Part shown: positions 43,190 through 54,304 of the stretch, in pieces
How the letters are laid out: every line of letters starts with the position of its first letter
Numbering within the stretch: the stretch's first letter is position 1
NCBI RefSeq assembly: GCF_019711395.1
Contig: NZ_JAIGNL010000002.1
Span: forward strand, 601,001 to 665,000
DNA: 64,000 nucleotides
DNA from: Qipengyuania xiapuensis
Lineage (GTDB): Bacteria; Pseudomonadota; Alphaproteobacteria; Sphingomonadales; Sphingomonadaceae
Direction of reading: 5' to 3'
The notes under the pieces: model-generated
Database searches by the model: none
The model's input: only the letters and a program-made list of their open reading frames with translations
What the model was told of the DNA's origin: nothing
Made by a program: the position numbers and the translations under genes

Positions 43190-44172
43190 GAGTTGCCTTT
43201 CGTGTGATGCGAGCGAATGAACTGCGCGGTCTCATCCAGCGCCTGCCGGCCTTCCGGAACGGGCAGCAGCATCCATACGTGGAACATGTCCGGATACTCC
43301 CGATAGACGTAGTCGCGAATGCCGAGCGCATCCAGTTTTGCGACCAGCCTGCGGGCATCGACCACGAGTATGTCCGACGTACCGGCAAAGATCGCCATCG
43401 GCGGCAATCCCTCGAGCGTGCCGAAGAGCGGACTGACCTTGTGATCGTCCAGAGGAAGCTGGCCGGCATAGGCCTTCCCGCAGGCTTCCAGTCCCGCAAC
43501 CGAGAGCATCTTGTCCCGCGGCTCGATCTCTGCCTGCCCCTCGCCGGCGCCTGTTGCATCGAGCCAGGGCGAGAACAGCACGAGGCTCGCGGGCAGCGGG
43601 CCGCCGTCCTGCAGGATCACCTGGGCAAGCGCGAGTGACATGCCGCCGCCTGCACTGTCTCCCATGATCGTGATCGTCTCGGCCCCGTACCGCTCGGCAA
43701 GGTCGCCGTAGAGCGCGCGCATGGCGGGAATGGTCTGTGCCGCCGTCACTTCGGGCGCCAGCGGGTAGATCGGGACGGTCGCCGAAGCGCCGAGATCTTC
43801 GCACAACTTGGCCACCGAATCCCAGTGGACCGCGGCGATGTCCATCACGTAACCGCCGCCATGCAGGTAGAGCATGTGCGGGGCGCCCGGTTTCGCTCCG
43901 CCCTTCGGAGCGATCGTGACGACGGCATAGCCGTGCGCAGTGCTTTCGCTGATGTCGAGGCGCCGATGCCACTTCCCGCGCGGGCGGATCGGATCCTTTT
44001 CGCGCAGCTTTGCGATCCGCGCGTCCATCTTTTCGGGCTCGGAGAAGAAACGCTTGATGCCGAGCAGCGGCAGGGCAAGGTTGACGAGACGGGCGCGCAG
44101 GCTGGCGATGATCGGTTCTCCTGAATTGCGGGGAGAACCTAGCGTGCTTGCCTGCCCGTGCAAGCGGCTCAA
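43186..44172 (-). CDS. Alpha/beta hydrolase, hormone-sensitive lipase family; start uncertain
   Basis: Up to 328 residues. HSL-family features: the oxyanion motif YLHGGGYVM and the nucleophile elbow GDSAGGG, with a C-terminal His near DMFHVWM. It is an esterase/lipase for short acyl or aromatic esters. The start is uncertain: TTG at 44172 has no good ribosome site, whereas AGGAG (44118-44122) is followed by an in-frame ATC at 44109 eight bases later. An ATC start would give the sequence IASLRARLVNLALPLLG. Convergent position and overlap with the lipoprotein gene suggest co-expression. Confidence 0.82.
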   Translation of the reverse strand: MSRLHGQASTLGSPRNSGEPIIASLRARLVNLALPLLGIKRFFSEPEKMDARIAKLREKDPIRPRGKWHRRLDISESTAHGYAVVTIAPKGGAKPGAPHMLYLHGGGYVMDIAAVHWDSVAKLCEDLGASATVPIYPLAPEVTAAQTIPAMRALYGDLAERYGAETITIMGDSAGGGMSLALAQVILQDGGPLPASLVLFSPWLDATGAGEGQAEIEPRDKMLSVAGLEACGKAYAGQLPLDDHKVSPLFGTLEGLPPMAIFAGTSDILVVDARRLVAKLDALGIRDYVYREYPDMFHVWMLLPVPEGRQALDETAQFIRSHHTKGNS

Positions 44173-44181
44173 TTCGCGGCG

Positions 44182-45108
44182 TCAGTCCTTGCCGAAGAGA
44201 CGCCCCATCAGGCTCTTCTTCTGCGGAGCGGCTTCTTCTTCCGGCTCGCTCTCGGCGACACGGCGGCGCAGGTCGAGACCGGTCGGCGCCTTCTCCTCGA
44301 CCACTTCCTTGCGCGTGATGACGCTCGACGGGAGCATCTCGGGCATTTCCGCGCCGGCCAGCGCCTCGGCCGCAGAGCCAAGCGTTGCGCGCCATTCGAT
44401 CCCGTGGACCATCATGACCTCGGGGCGCATGTCGACCATGCCGGCAAGGACCGGAATGCCGCCGGGAAGCGGTCGCGAACGGCTCGTGTGCTGCACCGCC
44501 TCGTGGAAGAGCAACGCGCGCCACCAGCAGGCCAGCACGTATTCGACATAGCGGCGCGGCGCATGGTCGGGCGCCTCGTCACGGAAGAAGTGGCGTTCCT
44601 TGTGGAAGACCAGCGCGGTATTGAGAGCGTCGAGCCCTTCGCATTCGAGGAAGACCTCGATGTCCTCGTCATAACCCGCCCAGGCAGGCCCTTCCTCGGC
44701 GCCTGCTTCGGCGATCATCTGGGCGGCACTCGCCTTGCTGAAGGCATAGGGCTCGTCGCCATAGATGCCGAGCAGCATGTAGGGGCGGTGCTCTTCGCCC
44801 TTGCCGAAAGCGGTATCCGGGTCATTGGCGATCGCAATGGTGACGCCGGTGATCGGTTCGCCCTCGTGGATTTCAACGGCCTCGGTCAGTTCGTCCCAGC
44901 CGTTGAATTCGATCGAGCGCACATTTGTCGACAGGCACTGCTGGGCGAGCGGGGTGTCGAGCGCTTCGAGCGACATCGCGAGGTACTTGCGCACATTTTC
45001 CAGATCGCCCTCGTGGAACGACTGCCGCAATTCGGCTTCCCAGGCGATCTCGCCTTCCTGGGTCGCAAACAGTGTTTGAAGCTCGTGCATCAAGGTATCC
45101 GTCGTCAT
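44182..45108 (-). CDS. Conserved hypothetical protein, 308 residues
   Basis: Soluble, acidic protein with no recognised domain. Central aromatic- and His-rich region (LVFHKERHFFRDEAPDHAPRR part) and a charged C-terminal tail with KKSLMGRLFGKD. No signal peptide and no membrane helix. Codon use and gene spacing are normal. An ordinary hypothetical gene with function unknown. Confidence 0.7.
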   Translation of the reverse strand: MTTDTLMHELQTLFATQEGEIAWEAELRQSFHEGDLENVRKYLAMSLEALDTPLAQQCLSTNVRSIEFNGWDELTEAVEIHEGEPITGVTIAIANDPDTAFGKGEEHRPYMLLGIYGDEPYAFSKASAAQMIAEAGAEEGPAWAGYDEDIEVFLECEGLDALNTALVFHKERHFFRDEAPDHAPRRYVEYVLACWWRALLFHEAVQHTSRSRPLPGGIPVLAGMVDMRPEVMMVHGIEWRATLGSAAEALAGAEMPEMLPSSVITRKEVVEEKAPTGLDLRRRVAESEPEEEAAPQKKSLMGRLFGKD

Positions 45109-45307
45109 GTTGGTCGCCCGCGGCGTTGGGGCCCTCTATACCCGGAATTGGTGGTCATACCATTAACTGTAGCCGTGAACCTTTGTCCGCCCCTTACCGC
45201 GCGCGGTTAAGGCGGGATGAAACAGGCTGGCCTGCGGCGGGCAGACTGCGCGGGAACCGGCGCTTGCGCGAAGGCGTTTATTGGGAAACGCTTTTGCGGA
45301 GAAACCA

Positions 45308-45916
45308 ATGAAATACACCCCCCACATCCTGGGTGCGGTGGCGCTGGTAACGATTGGAGGCGCCCTCAGTGGCGCTGCGATCGGGGATATGCGCATGATC
45401 GAGCGCAGCCACACCGACACCCTGCCCGAAGCCCAGATGGTCAGAGCCGGGAACAGTGCCCTTCAAAGCGGCGAACGCCCGCCCGACCACTACGCGCTCG
45501 AGACACCCGAAGGCACGATCGAAGTGGGCGAACTGGCCCTGCACGGCAGGATGCGCAACTCGACCGATGGCATGTGGTGGGAAGGACGCCGCGAACGCCC
45601 GGCCGAACTCTCCGCGCGGTATGATGATTTCTACTCCGAAGCCGACGCTGCGCGACTGGCGCGCGAGGAAGCCCTGCTGGCCTTCACCGGCAGCCGCGCC
45701 GAATACCAGGTCCGCCGAGAAGAGGAAGCCGCGCGCGCCGTAGCAACCGAAGCTCTCGCGCAGGCCCGGTCGCAACCGGCGATGACCCGGGCCGAGGCGC
45801 CCATGGCGCTCGCCGAACCTGCAGAGATCGCGACACCCGCTCCTTCTGCCCGTGAACCGCGCAGGGGCAATGCCAAGACCATCGACGTTTCGGCGGCGCT
45901 GGCGGGGCAGAACTAG
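45308..45916 (+). CDS. Exported hypothetical protein
   Basis: 202 residues with an N-terminal signal/anchor helix (MKYTPHILGAVALVTIGGAL), then a mostly helical polar segment with an Ala/Glu/Arg-rich stretch (about 110-165) and a C-terminal low-complexity tail. No known domain. ATG at 45308 starts the signal. A bidirectional terminator follows 29 bases after its stop. Confidence 0.65.
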   Translation: MKYTPHILGAVALVTIGGALSGAAIGDMRMIERSHTDTLPEAQMVRAGNSALQSGERPPDHYALETPEGTIEVGELALHGRMRNSTDGMWWEGRRERPAELSARYDDFYSEADAARLAREEALLAFTGSRAEYQVRREEEAARAVATEALAQARSQPAMTRAEAPMALAEPAEIATPAPSAREPRRGNAKTIDVSAALAGQN

Positions 45917-45945
45917 CGCCCTCCCCTTTCTACGACCCGCACACG

Positions 45946-45976
45946 AAAAAGGCGGCCCCGCGAAGGGCCGCCTTTT
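45946..45976. terminator. Bidirectional Rho-independent terminator
   Basis: GGCGGCCC (45951-45958) pairs with GGGCCGCC (45965-45972) around a CGCGAA loop. AAAAA precedes and TTTT follows, so it can end both the exported-protein transcript and the convergent fasciclin transcript. Confidence 0.9.
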
Positions 45977-45997
45977 CCTTGTCTATCGCAAATGCGC

Positions 45998-46573
45998 TTA
46001 CTGCGGCATCAGCACGGTATCGATGACGTGGATGACGCCGTTCGAGGCCGCTACGTCGGTCGCAGTCACCGTCGAGGTGCCGCCGGCCGCGTCGGTCAGG
46101 ACGACATTGCCGTCGACCACATTGGCAGTCAGCGTGCCGCCACCCACGGTTTCGATCGTGTAGCCGCCTTCACCGGCATCGGTGATTGCCTGCGTCAGCG
46201 TGGCAGCGTCCACGTTGCCAGACACGACATGGTACTGGAGGATCGCACCGAGCGTCTCGGTGTCATTGGTCGTCAGCTCGGTCAGCGTCGCTTCGTCGAT
46301 CTTGCCGAAGGCATCGTTGGTCGGAGCAAAGACGGTGAACGGACCTTCTCCCGAAAGCGTTTCGCCGAGACCGGCTGCCGTCACGGCGGTGACGAGCGTC
46401 GAGAAGTCTTCATTGCCCTGTGCAACTTCGACGATGGTGCCGGCTTCTGCTTCCGCATTCACGGCCGCGTCGGCGGCTGCAGCGTCGTCATAGGCTTCGT
46501 CGGCGGGCGCTTCGCTACATGCGGCGATTGCCAGCGAGGCTGCCGAGGCGAGCGCGATCGTGATCTTGTTCAT
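45998..46573 (-). CDS. Fasciclin (FAS1) domain lipoprotein
   Basis: 191 residues. Lipobox IAAC with Cys18 or 19 after MNKITIALASAASLA. An acidic linker precedes one FAS1 domain with FTVFAPTNDAFGKIDEAT, ILQYHVVSG and the closing NGVIHVIDTVLMP. FAS1 proteins mediate surface adhesion or small-ligand binding. The 264 bases before the next gene hold no convincing ORF, only promoter-like space. Confidence 0.88.
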   Translation of the reverse strand: MNKITIALASAASLAIAACSEAPADEAYDDAAAADAAVNAEAEAGTIVEVAQGNEDFSTLVTAVTAAGLGETLSGEGPFTVFAPTNDAFGKIDEATLTELTTNDTETLGAILQYHVVSGNVDAATLTQAITDAGEGGYTIETVGGGTLTANVVDGNVVLTDAAGGTSTVTATDVAASNGVIHVIDTVLMPQ

Positions 46574-46837
46574 GGTGTTTCCCTTTTGTCGGTAAATTCA
46601 AGCATTCAGACAGCCGGCTCACCCGGCTGGTGCTTCAAGATACGAACGCTGGGGCGCTGCGGATGTTTCGAATTTCGGCAACAATGTGTCGAGCCGAGCT
46701 AGTGCCGGGATGAGCCGTTCTTCGCACACGATCGCCACGAGGCTCAAATCCCTCGACTGGTGGGAAGGCCGTGAACACGGCGAACTGACGCCCTGAGACA
46801 TTCGCGCCCCAGGGCAATCAGGGGCGTTCAGGGTAAA

Positions 46838-47182
46838 TCACATCACCTTGTCGGGCCGCGGGTCGTGGCTGTGGCGGGCCTGCTTGCCGAAGTGCCGGTC
46901 GAGCCGCTGGGCGAGCGTCGAGGCAGCCTTGCGCGCGGCATCGTCAACCGTGGAGGCGCCTTCGGTGACGCCGATCGGCTTGCCGCCGCGCGGGCGCGCC
47001 TCGATGGTGCAGGCCTTGTCGTCATGCCCGTGCTTGTGGGCATTCTCGTCATGGACATGGATCTCGATCCGCGTCAGTCGTTCCTCGTAGCGCGCGAGCT
47101 TGTCCCGAACCTTAGCCTCGATCCTCTCGGCGACGTTCTCGGTGCCCATGACGCTGCTGTCGGAATTGAACTGGACCTGCAT
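46838..47182 (-). CDS. HPF/RaiA-like ribosome-associated protein
   Basis: 114 residues from the ATG at 47182. VQFNSDSSVMGTENVAERIEAKVRDKL then RLTRIEIHVHDENAHKHGHDDKACTIE (key residues only) resemble the hibernation-promoting-factor fold; EARPRGGKPIGVTEG and TLAQRLDRHFGKQ follow. Short form only, without the long-form C-terminal dimerisation domain. A His-rich patch in the middle is unusual. Possibly a stress ribosome-binding protein; could also bind another RNA or a metal. Confidence 0.72.
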   Translation of the reverse strand: MQVQFNSDSSVMGTENVAERIEAKVRDKLARYEERLTRIEIHVHDENAHKHGHDDKACTIEARPRGGKPIGVTEGASTVDDAARKAASTLAQRLDRHFGKQARHSHDPRPDKVM

Positions 47183-47312
47183 TGTGGGTTCTCCTCTTTC
47201 TGTTCTCTCACCCTCCGAGATGGGGAGTTTCGGACAGGATGGAAGGGCGGGAAAACGAATTCCCGCCCCTTTGAGAGATGAAACCGCGCTGCAGAAGGCT
47301 GCGCCCGGGAAA

Positions 47313-48314
47313 TCAGTCCCTTCCGCCCACGGCGCCCAGGAACACAAGGTCGTTCGTGCCGTCGTTATTGATATCTTCGGCAAGACCATAGACCAGGGCA
47401 AATTCGCCTGCCTCGGGTCCGAAGAACGACCCGCGCAGCTGGAGCAGGCCATCGGCGGTCGCGATATCAGCGCTGATTTCGCCATCGTCCCCGATCGTTC
47501 CGGTACCGGTGTAGGGACCGTAGATCTTGTCGAGTGCGAAGGCGTTGGAATTCAGCGTTATGTTGAACGAGACTGTCTTCGCAGCGAAATCAGCGTCCAT
47601 CTCGAATACGCTGTCCAGGTTCGTGAAGGAGCCCCGCACCCCTTTGCTGCCGTCGAATTCCCACGGCTGACCCCACCTGACGTCCACTTCGGGATAGGTC
47701 TTCTGTCCTGCCGGAAGATCGGAAGCGACAGTCGGATCGCCGGCTACACAGTAGGTCAGCGACGGTATCGTCCCCACGCCGACGATATCGGCAACGATCA
47801 TGCGCGAGTAATCGTTCAGATTGCTTGGTCCGCCCGCGCCGTAAGCCGGCACGAACATCTTCAGCGATTCGAGGTTTCCTCCGCTCGGCCGGGTCTTGAG
47901 CCAGGAATACTGGTCCTCGTCCGGTCCCCATCCCGTCGTCCGATTGGCGCGCTGGTCGCTCGTCCAACTTTGCGAAAGGTTGTTCTGCGTGGAGATGCCG
48001 ACCGTAAGGGCGGTACCGTCATAGGCGAGCGCCCCGCCAGCGCCGAAGCCCTGCGGGCCCGAAAGCTCGGGCATCGAATCCACAACCACGGGAGATGCGG
48101 TGAAGCAGGCCGTGTCGAAATCGACACTCCCGGCAATCGCGGCGAATTCCGTGTAGCTTGCCGGCGTGGGAGTCGGGGTCGGAGTGGGTGTAGGCGTTGG
48201 TGTGGGCGTCGGCGTAGGGCCTCCGCCGGTACGAGGAGGTGAATCCCCGCCACCACAAGCTGCAAGAGCGACACTGCACAGCAGTACAGGAAGAAACGAA
48301 CGGACTTTATTCAT
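47313..48314 (-). CDS. TbpB-like beta-barrel lipoprotein with Thr-Pro linker
   Basis: 333 residues. Lipobox LAAC (Cys19 after MNKVRSFLPVLLCSVALAA), then a nine-copy Thr-Pro linker and a globular part. The C-terminal stretch with GTIGDDGEISAD and LQLRGSFFGPEAGEFALVYGL resembles the handle/barrel domains of transferrin-binding-protein-like solute-binding lipoproteins. Surface exposure is therefore possible. An Asp-rich loop (AEDINNDGTNDLV) is present. Ligand unknown. The ATG at 48314 is taken because it starts the signal. Confidence 0.7.
   Translation of the reverse strand: MNKVRSFLPVLLCSVALAACGGGDSPPRTGGGPTPTPTPTPTPTPTPTPTPASYTEFAAIAGSVDFDTACFTASPVVVDSMPELSGPQGFGAGGALAYDGTALTVGISTQNNLSQSWTSDQRANRTTGWGPDEDQYSWLKTRPSGGNLESLKMFVPAYGAGGPSNLNDYSRMIVADIVGVGTIPSLTYCVAGDPTVASDLPAGQKTYPEVDVRWGQPWEFDGSKGVRGSFTNLDSVFEMDADFAAKTVSFNITLNSNAFALDKIYGPYTGTGTIGDDGEISADIATADGLLQLRGSFFGPEAGEFALVYGLAEDINNDGTNDLVFLGAVGGRD
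48163..48219 (+). repeat. Degenerate hexamer tandem repeat encoding Thr-Pro
   Basis: Nine six-base units of the pattern GGNGTN, then GGG. On the minus strand they encode nine Thr-Pro pairs in the lipoprotein linker. Third-position variation between units shows the repeat is old and kept at protein level. Confidence 0.85.
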
Positions 48315-48453
48315 TGGAATGCGACCCCCAGGTATTAAGGAGCCGCAGCCAATAATATCCAATACTTGGGCGTCAATCTGGACTTTTATGAATTCACAGG
48401 ATTTTCAGGCGCGGCTCAAGATCTCGCCGGAAATCCGATCTCCCGAAGCCGGA

Positions 48454-49017
48454 CTAAAGATGCAACCGCTTGCGCCAGTCGATGCGTGCCAGCAGCACCA
48501 GTGCAGCGAGCATCGCTACCTGGATCGCGATGCCGAGCGGACTGCTCAGTTCTTCGCGCAGCACCTCGCCCATGCTCGTGGAACGCACCCCCTGTGCCGT
48601 GTAGCCATAGATAGAATAACTCACGATACGGCCTGCAAAGAAGGCGGCGGTGAACGGCAAGAGACGCAGCCTCGTCAGCCCTGCCGCTTCGAACAATTGC
48701 GCCGAAGGGACCGGCGACAGTGCGAAGAGACCGAGCGCGAGCAGGCTGTTGCGCCGGCGCTTCTCCAGCGCCTCGCGCGCGGCATCGAGGTTCGCAAGTA
48801 TCCTGTCCGACAGGTACCGCGCGCCCAATAACCGGGTCGCATGGGCCAGCAGGAAACGCCCGGTCGCAGCGGCAATCGCGCCGAGCAGCACCAGCGGGAC
48901 AAGCTCGAGATCGCTGTTGAAGGCGTAGAGCGCGATGACCGACCAGGTAGGCGGCCCGAAGGCGGGCAGCAGGTTGATGCCCAGCACGAGGGCGAAGAAG
49001 ATCAGATAGTCTGCCAT
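48454..49017 (-). CDS. Polytopic membrane protein, DedA/VTT-like
   Basis: 187 residues with about five hydrophobic segments. The start LVLGINLLPAFGPPTW, GRFLLAHATRLLG and the FEAAGLTRLRLLPFTAAFFAGR region resemble the re-entrant loops of VTT/DedA or related small exporters, but the match is loose. No partner genes are evident. Possibly a flippase or transporter. Confidence 0.55.
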   Translation of the reverse strand: MADYLIFFALVLGINLLPAFGPPTWSVIALYAFNSDLELVPLVLLGAIAAATGRFLLAHATRLLGARYLSDRILANLDAAREALEKRRRNSLLALGLFALSPVPSAQLFEAAGLTRLRLLPFTAAFFAGRIVSYSIYGYTAQGVRSTSMGEVLREELSSPLGIAIQVAMLAALVLLARIDWRKRLHL

Positions 49018-49077
49018 CGTCTACTGGCCGCGCAGCCTAATGTATCGCTTCGCGGAAGTCGCCGGGTTTGCGCAGAG

Positions 49078-49929
49078 TCAGATGTTGCTCTGGTCCGGCG
49101 GTACCCCCTCGGGCAGCTGCGCCGCGCAATGCGGGTCCTTGGCGAGGCTGACATGGGCATCGATGCCGTAGCTCGTCATGCTGATCGATCCGAGAGCATG
49201 GCCTTCGAGCAGTGTCTCGACATTGGAGCCCTCCTCTGCCGCGATACCGGCGAGGTAGAGCAGCGGGAGGAAATGGTCGGGCGTGGGCACCGACATCGCG
49301 TAATCGGGATGTTCGCGCAGCTTGAGAATGTCCTCCGGTGCGCTGCGAAGCTGCTCGCCCGCCGCATCGTCGAACCTGCGACCCCATTCGGTACCGCTAT
49401 CCGGCTTTTCCCACTCGACGCGGCGCAGGTTGTGCACCACGTTGCCGCTGCCCAGCACCATGACGCCTTCCTCGCGCAGCTTCGCCAGCTTGCGGCCCAG
49501 CCCGAAGTGATATTCGATCGGCCGCGTGGCATTGAGCGAGAGCTGCACCACCGGCACATCGGCATCGGGATACATGTGCTTGAGCACCGACCACGTCCCG
49601 TGATCGAGCCCCCACTGGTCGCGGTCGAGCCCCATCCACTCGGGCTTCACCAGCTCCTGGATGCGCCCCGCCAGCTCGGGATCGCCCGCAGCGGGATATT
49701 CGACATCGAACAGCTCCTGCGGGAAGCCGTAGAAATCGTGGATCGTGCGCGGCTGCGCCATCGCGGTGACTGCGGTGGCGCCGAAATACCAGTGCGCGGA
49801 AATGGCTAGGATCGCCTTGGGCCTGGGCAGGTTCCGCCCGATCGCCGCCCAGCCCTGCGTATAGCCATTGCTTTCGAGCGTGTTCATCGGGCTGCCGTGA
49901 CCGATGAAAAGGGCGGGCGTTCGGGCCAT
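49078..49929 (-). CDS. 4,5-DOPA dioxygenase/extradiol dioxygenase (YgiD-like)
   Basis: A 283-residue class III extradiol (LigB-type) dioxygenase. Zinc/iron ligand regions: FIGHGSPMN, ILAISAHWYF, HGTWSVLKHMYP and SGNVVHNLRR. Size and order fit the YgiD/DODA family that opens the ring of DOPA-like catechols using zinc or iron. Substrate unproven. Single gene. Confidence 0.88.
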   Translation of the reverse strand: MARTPALFIGHGSPMNTLESNGYTQGWAAIGRNLPRPKAILAISAHWYFGATAVTAMAQPRTIHDFYGFPQELFDVEYPAAGDPELAGRIQELVKPEWMGLDRDQWGLDHGTWSVLKHMYPDADVPVVQLSLNATRPIEYHFGLGRKLAKLREEGVMVLGSGNVVHNLRRVEWEKPDSGTEWGRRFDDAAGEQLRSAPEDILKLREHPDYAMSVPTPDHFLPLLYLAGIAAEEGSNVETLLEGHALGSISMTSYGIDAHVSLAKDPHCAAQLPEGVPPDQSNI

Positions 49930-50091
49930 TCAATGTCTCCAGTTGCGGTGGAGACTTAGGGATTGGCGGGGCGCTGTTGAAGGGGCGGGGAGGTTCCGAT
50001 CACCCAAATTTCAGCGGAGTAGGAAAGTGTTACGACTTGCAAGTATAGTCTTACACCTTCAGTCTCGAAGAACTCATAGGGGAGCAATTTC

Positions 50092-50667
50092 TTGGAAGCG
50101 CTAGTCAATTCACCACTAGTATTTCTGGTGGCATTTGCGGTCGCGATATTGGTTCTCAAGGAACTGTTCGGCGGCAAGAAGCCCTATCGGCGCAAGGGGC
50201 GCTACAACAAGAAAACGAACTGGAAGAAGCAGGACGACCGTAATGCGCTGGCTGCCGACCAATTGCAGAAGGTTATGGCCGCCGATTTCAAACCGCGCAG
50301 CCTCCTGAATAGGTCTGAGGCCAATGTGTTCAGGGCGCTCGACGAAGCGGTGATTGCCCGTAATCCGGGTTGGCAGGTGATGGCTCAGGTATCGCTGGGC
50401 GAGTTCCTTTCATCGCCCGACAAGTCGGCCTTCTTCTCGGTGAATTCCAAGCGCGTGGATTTCGCACTGATGGACGAGAAGTGCTTCGTGCAGCACGCGC
50501 TCGAATATCAAGGTAGGGGCCACCACCAGGGCAGCGCCGCCGCGCGCGATGCGGTGAAGAAGGAAGCGCTGCGCAAGGCAGGCATCGGCTATCACGAGAT
50601 CGTCGCCGGCCACACCACGCCGAGCGAACTCAGGGCGCTGGTGGAGAAGCTGGTTCCGGTGGGTTGA
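50092..50667 (+). CDS. DUF2726 domain protein with membrane anchor
   Basis: 191 residues from a TTG start at 50092, eight bases after GGAG. An N-terminal membrane helix (about 5-23, VNSPLVFLVAFAVAILVLKE) is followed by a basic linker and a DUF2726 domain (about 60-185): ANVFRALDEAVIARNPGWQV, VDFALMD, EYQGRGHH and KKEALRKAGIGYHEI. DUF2726 is related to restriction-type nuclease cores. The Asp-x7-Glu-x-Gln layout (VDFALM...LEYQG) supports that fold. The upstream DNA is AT-rich compared with the rest of the window. Confidence 0.78.
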   Translation: MEALVNSPLVFLVAFAVAILVLKELFGGKKPYRRKGRYNKKTNWKKQDDRNALAADQLQKVMAADFKPRSLLNRSEANVFRALDEAVIARNPGWQVMAQVSLGEFLSSPDKSAFFSVNSKRVDFALMDEKCFVQHALEYQGRGHHQGSAAARDAVKKEALRKAGIGYHEIVAGHTTPSELRALVEKLVPVG

Positions 50668-50747
50668 TAGAGTATGCCCACGGCTCGAAACCTTCTCAGC
50701 CGCTCTTCCTTGGACGCAGCCATATCTCCACTTGCTTGAACACACCC

Positions 50748-51458
50748 CTAAGTCACCAACTTCATCCACGTCTCGCTGAGCGCAAACGGCGCGACCACTG
50801 CTTGGAACGCGATGAATACTGCGAGGGAAATCCAGCTTGCCTTGTGAACCTTGCCGAGGCGCAGCTTATCGGAGATAGGTAGCACCAGCACGAAAGCCAG
50901 ATTGGCAGGTCCTACCAAGGCACCAATCAACTCGGGCTCGATCGGAGTGAAGTGCAGAAACAGCCGTCCGATGATAGTGCCAACTGCCGCATAGGCCGCC
51001 ATGTACATGAAGCGCCAATGCCAGTCCGTTCGCTTGCGCAGCCAGACCGCCGCGACGAAAAAGCCGAGCATCAGCGGTAGGCTCTGGAACAGCCGGAAGG
51101 CTCCGCCGACGATATTGCTCACATCGCTTTCGGTCGTGGGGAAGGTGCCCAGTTGGACGCCGACACCGCTGAAAACGCTTAGCAACACGAGGCCCGCGCC
51201 CACCCAGCCAAGCGCCCGATGTGCCGCGAATTTCTCCCGTGCGATCAGCGATGGCTGGATGATGAAAAGCAGCGAGAAACCGAAGCCCGCAATGGCATGC
51301 GGGTGCATCCACATGTTCCACGAGGCTGGCGGATCATAAGTGCCCAGCGTCAAGGGAATAACATAGCGCGGCGCGAAGGCTGCAACCGTCATGACGAGCA
51401 ACACGATCGCCATAATCCGAAGAAAACGCGCGTCCCGCTGCAGTTGCGAATTGTCCAT
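50748..51458 (-). CDS. Membrane protein, probably DUF2306-like
   Basis: 236 residues with about seven hydrophobic helices. His residues appear in MWMHPHAIAGFGFSLLFI, AHRALGWVG and WHWRFMYMAAYA, giving the pattern of bis-histidine membrane families such as DUF2306, often found near oxidases. Whether haem is bound cannot be told. ATG at 51458. Confidence 0.6.
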   Translation of the reverse strand: MDNSQLQRDARFLRIMAIVLLVMTVAAFAPRYVIPLTLGTYDPPASWNMWMHPHAIAGFGFSLLFIIQPSLIAREKFAAHRALGWVGAGLVLLSVFSGVGVQLGTFPTTESDVSNIVGGAFRLFQSLPLMLGFFVAAVWLRKRTDWHWRFMYMAAYAAVGTIIGRLFLHFTPIEPELIGALVGPANLAFVLVLPISDKLRLGKVHKASWISLAVFIAFQAVVAPFALSETWMKLVT

Positions 51459-51515
51459 ATTGCCCCCAGCCATCGCGCACCCCCCAGCAGCTATGCACGC
51501 TTTAGGATGGGGCGA

Positions 51516-53600
<2,085 letters not shown>

Positions 53601-54200
53601 CTATCCGTGCGTGCTTGCCGCCTGCCATTCGGCGATCGCATCGATCGGGAACAGCAGCATGATCACATTGAGCGTCAGCCCGTCGCGCACCACCACGCCT
53701 GCCACCACTTCGCCAATGATCGCGAGCGCTACGGTCCACTTCACCGGCAGGCGCAGCGCGAGCCAGAAACCGAACGCCATCCAGCAGATGTCGGCCGCCG
53801 AATTGAGCACGCTGTCACCCGAATAGCCGAAGTTGGCGGTGACCGAACGAAAGCGGTCGATCACAAGCGGCGTATTCTCGGCGACTTCCCACGCCGCCTC
53901 GAGGAATACCGCAAGCGGCAGGCCCCAGCGCTTGGCGGCATCCGCGCCGCCCAGACCTCGGCGCACGAACAGCCACCAGCCCAGCGCGTAGAAGATCATG
54001 CCGTGGATGATGTGGCTGGGCGTGTACCAGTCGGAGATGTGCTGGCTGTTGCCGGCGTCGTTGATCAGGCCGTGCCACAGCTTGACGTAGCCGCATTCGC
54101 AGATCGGCGGGCGATCCATGGCGAGCAGGACGAGGACGGCTGCGACAGTGATGCCGAGCGAGACGAATATCGCGGTGCGACCGGGTGCAAGCTTTCCCAT
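53601..54200 (-). CDS. DUF2585 (UPF0314-type) membrane protein
   Basis: 199 residues from the ATG at 54200. Pattern: RPPICECGYVKLWHG, SQHISDWYTPSHIIHG, EAAWEVAENTPLVIDRFR and YSGDSVLNSAAD, all marks of the alphaproteobacterial DUF2585 family, with about five or six helices. Role unknown. Located next to the tRNA-derived repeat that marks the island boundary. Confidence 0.85.
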   Translation of the reverse strand: MGKLAPGRTAIFVSLGITVAAVLVLLAMDRPPICECGYVKLWHGLINDAGNSQHISDWYTPSHIIHGMIFYALGWWLFVRRGLGGADAAKRWGLPLAVFLEAAWEVAENTPLVIDRFRSVTANFGYSGDSVLNSAADICWMAFGFWLALRLPVKWTVALAIIGEVVAGVVVRDGLTLNVIMLLFPIDAIAEWQAASTHG

Positions 54201-54257
54201 CGCCACGGGAGTGACCCGCAAGCAGCCGATTGGCAAGCGCAGCAAGCAAATGAGAAG

Positions 54258-54304
54258 TGGATGCCCCGTGAGGATTCGAACCTCAATTGACGGAGTCAGA
54301 GTCC
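54258..54304 (-). repeat. Duplicated 3' part of tRNA-Gln (distal att-like repeat)
   Basis: 47 bases identical to 59781-59827, from the CCA end through the T arm and variable loop to the anticodon stem; homology stops abruptly on both sides. It cannot fold as a complete tRNA. It is best read as the far attachment site (att) of the island. Confidence 0.9.

Noticed and set aside
46574-46837. Two 60-codon minus-strand frames between the fasciclin and HPF-like genes
   Set aside because: No ribosome site, overlapping each other in different frames, Cys/Ser/Arg-rich with no pattern.
54258-54304. A second tRNA-Gln gene
   Set aside because: Only the last 47 bases match; the D arm and 5' acceptor strand are missing, so it cannot fold.
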